A stretch of 64,000 nt of DNA from Setophaga petechia (taxonomy: Eukaryota; Chordata; Aves; Passeriformes; Parulidae): assembly GCA_024362935.1 (NCBI GenBank), contig JANCRA010000025.1, positions 6,970,936 through 7,034,935 of the forward strand. Reading direction: 5' to 3'. Positions 62,003 through 64,000 of this stretch are shown piece after piece. The notes under the pieces are model-generated. The model worked only from the letters and a program-made list of their open reading frames with translations, was not told where the DNA came from and did no database searches. The position numbers and the translations under genes were made by a program. Each line of letters begins with the position of its first letter. Positions within the stretch are counted from its first letter, which is position 1.

Positions 62003-64000
62003 TACACACTCCATAAGATCTCCAGAAGGACAAATCGTTTGCCTCACTTGGGATATGACTTTTTTTAAGTTTTAAAAAAGTCAACCTCTCTTAACCATAA
62101 AGACCCACTGTAAGACCCCCTCACATTATCACAAGTACACTGGCTCACTGGGCAGGTAACACAGTGAGTACTTTGCCAAAAGCACAGCTGACAATTTACA
62201 AGTTTTAATTCATTCTCCAATGTTGTAGTGAGTGGGGAAGCTACAAAACTGCAGTCTGGAGTCACACAACTTTTCTTCCTTTCCACGTGTGTGTGGTCCC
62301 TGTAGCACACCACATCAGCCTGCCATGACAGACCAAGCACCACTGCTGCTCCTGTGCATGCCTCAGGTACTGTGTGGCTGCTCTACACAGTATTATAATT
62401 AGAGCACAAAAGATCAACGTGCATATGAACAAGATATACTCAATTGTAGGTCCATGTAAATGCATTGTCATGTTCTTGAAATACTATATGCACAAGAGCT
62501 ATCATTCTATTGATAGAAAATAGTGGAGCAAATTATCCAAGAGAATTTTCAAAGCAAAGCCCATCTTCCAAATTTGACCACTATCAGTGATTGATGAACA
62601 TGTGTTATGATCAAGACCCTCTAAGAATTCCAGGTGAGCAGAAAGGCTGGTGACACTGACCATGGATGGAGGGACACAGGATGCTCTGTGCTATCCTGGG
62701 TTCACCCAGTGCCACAGCAGGAAGGGTCCCAGCATCAGGAGGGATGCAAGATTCCTATCTCTCATTATAATTCCCATCTGTCATTGGATAACTTAGATAC
62801 CCAATGGCTATTTAGATTTCTTGCCTGGATCCCAAAAGAACCAGGATCACTCAGTGCAAAACAAGCTGTAAGCAATTTCCATTTATTGTTAGCCTCTTAT
62901 ACCCTGAGTTATGAAACACTTATTACTGAAAAAGCATTTCTAATCTACACATGTAATTTATACTGTACCATATCTGATGACTTTTTAGATTAATAAATGC
63001 TATAGGGATTGCTATAGGGATGCTCATTTCCAATTCATTGCTTTACAAAGAGCTTTTTAAGTGTCAGACAAATCCAAATTGGAAAGGTATGTCAGTTAAT
63101 TGAAGTATTTCACATTTGAGGAGGAGAAAGAGCTGCCTGTTGACTCACACTTTGAGGCAATTCCTGAGAGATTTGATGGTTTCTTTTCTGTTTGTCTTAA
63201 ACTTGAACCTCTGAGCTGCTGCACATCTATGGGTTAATTTGTAGGGAACACACATCATTAGAAAAAAAAGCACAAAGTGAAAATACAGTGTCATCAAACA
63301 ATATATTTCTTTTGCATTCATAGACATGAGTGGATTTTTTGGATTCATAGATACTCCCTTGAGTCAAAATACCAATGCAACCACCTTTACTATTGGGAAT
63401 CTTTAGCCAGACTTCTATAAACACTGGTAACTTCATACAAAATCTGTGTAGATTACATTGCAGTCAAACTTCAATCAGCATAGCTTAGAAGGAAAAAAAT
63501 CAGGGAATGGAGACCAGAATGAACTATTTTTCATAAATTCAAAGTATAAATTTAGCATACATTTCTGCCCTAATGCCAATTTAAAAGGTTGTCAATGCAG
63601 AGAACTCAAGACTTACAGTGCTAGATCTCCGAAAAGAAATCCATTAGAACAGAATTCCAAGGAAAAAAAATGAACTTAACACATCATGACTCTGCTGTTT
63701 AACACAGAAATAGCACAAAGACACTGCTGGGTAATTACTTACACATACACCTAACTGCACACCAGTGTTGGTGATTCTAGAACACTCCAAGATGGAGATG
63801 GATTTATTGCCAGATGAAGAATTGTTTGCACCTGGTGGGTTAATACAAGAATCATTTTGCAAAATCATTAGCCTGTGGAACCATACAATCAAAACTATTA
63901 TAAACACTGACCAAGGAAAGGAGTAAAACTACATTTCATTGATCTAAGAACCCACAAATTAATGAACTACACCAGTTATGTCAACTTTTCTCCTAATTTG

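Larger units (their letters stand above)
49641..64000 (-). other. BICD1: BICD1 intron 1, 3' part (14.4 kb)
   Basis: This is intronic sequence upstream of exon 2, running to the window end without the first coding exon. It holds an LTR at 51681, CR1 pieces at 52130, 55905 and 57812, an LTR at 61274 and simple AT-rich repeats. I see no nameable feature in 49730-51680 apart from the A-rich tract, in 52350-55900, in 57950-61270 or in 62000-64000. Confidence 0.85.

Overview
The window is one stretch of vertebrate nuclear DNA, almost certainly from a songbird. Evidence for this is the AT-rich intronic sequence, 5'-truncated CR1 LINE copies (the dominant avian retrotransposon), and many solo LTRs resembling passerine endogenous retrovirus families. 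The species call is inference. There are no prokaryotic operons, CRISPR arrays, tRNA or rRNA genes.

Only one protein-coding gene can be supported: an internal part of BICD1 (Bicaudal D homolog 1, a dynein-dynactin cargo adaptor) on the minus strand. Four consecutive coding exons are present, in transcript order 49640-49428 (exon 2), 13062-12910 (exon 3), 9798-9361 (exon 4) and 3078-1984 (exon 5). All have canonical AG/GT borders, all start and end in phase 0, and together they encode 633 residues. Exon numbers assume one upstream coding exon. That exon (start codon and N-terminal dynein-binding part) lies beyond the right edge, and the exons for the C-terminal RAB6-binding coiled coil lie beyond the left edge.

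Layout: 1-1983 start of the next intron; 1984-3078 exon 5; 3079-9360 intron 4, with an LTR, a compound TA/CA microsatellite and a GC/CpG-rich patch; 9361-9798 exon 4; 9799-12909 intron 3; 12910-13062 exon 3; 13063-49427 a 36.4 kb intron 2 holding most of the mobile DNA; 49428-49640 exon 2; 49641-64000 the 3' part of intron 1, with two LTRs and three CR1 fragments.

The repeats are seven recognisable CR1 fragments in both orientations and eleven LTR-like elements in about seven sequence groups. All eleven lie on the plus strand, antisense to BICD1. Two of them have perfect 6-bp target-site duplications. I found no intact gag, pol or env reading frame. I see no convincing undescribed system. The oddest items are a perfect 17-bp inverted repeat near exon 2, an LTR whose 3' flank carries an inverted copy of the family's 5' end, a nested GC palindrome inside exon 5, and the orientation bias of the LTRs.
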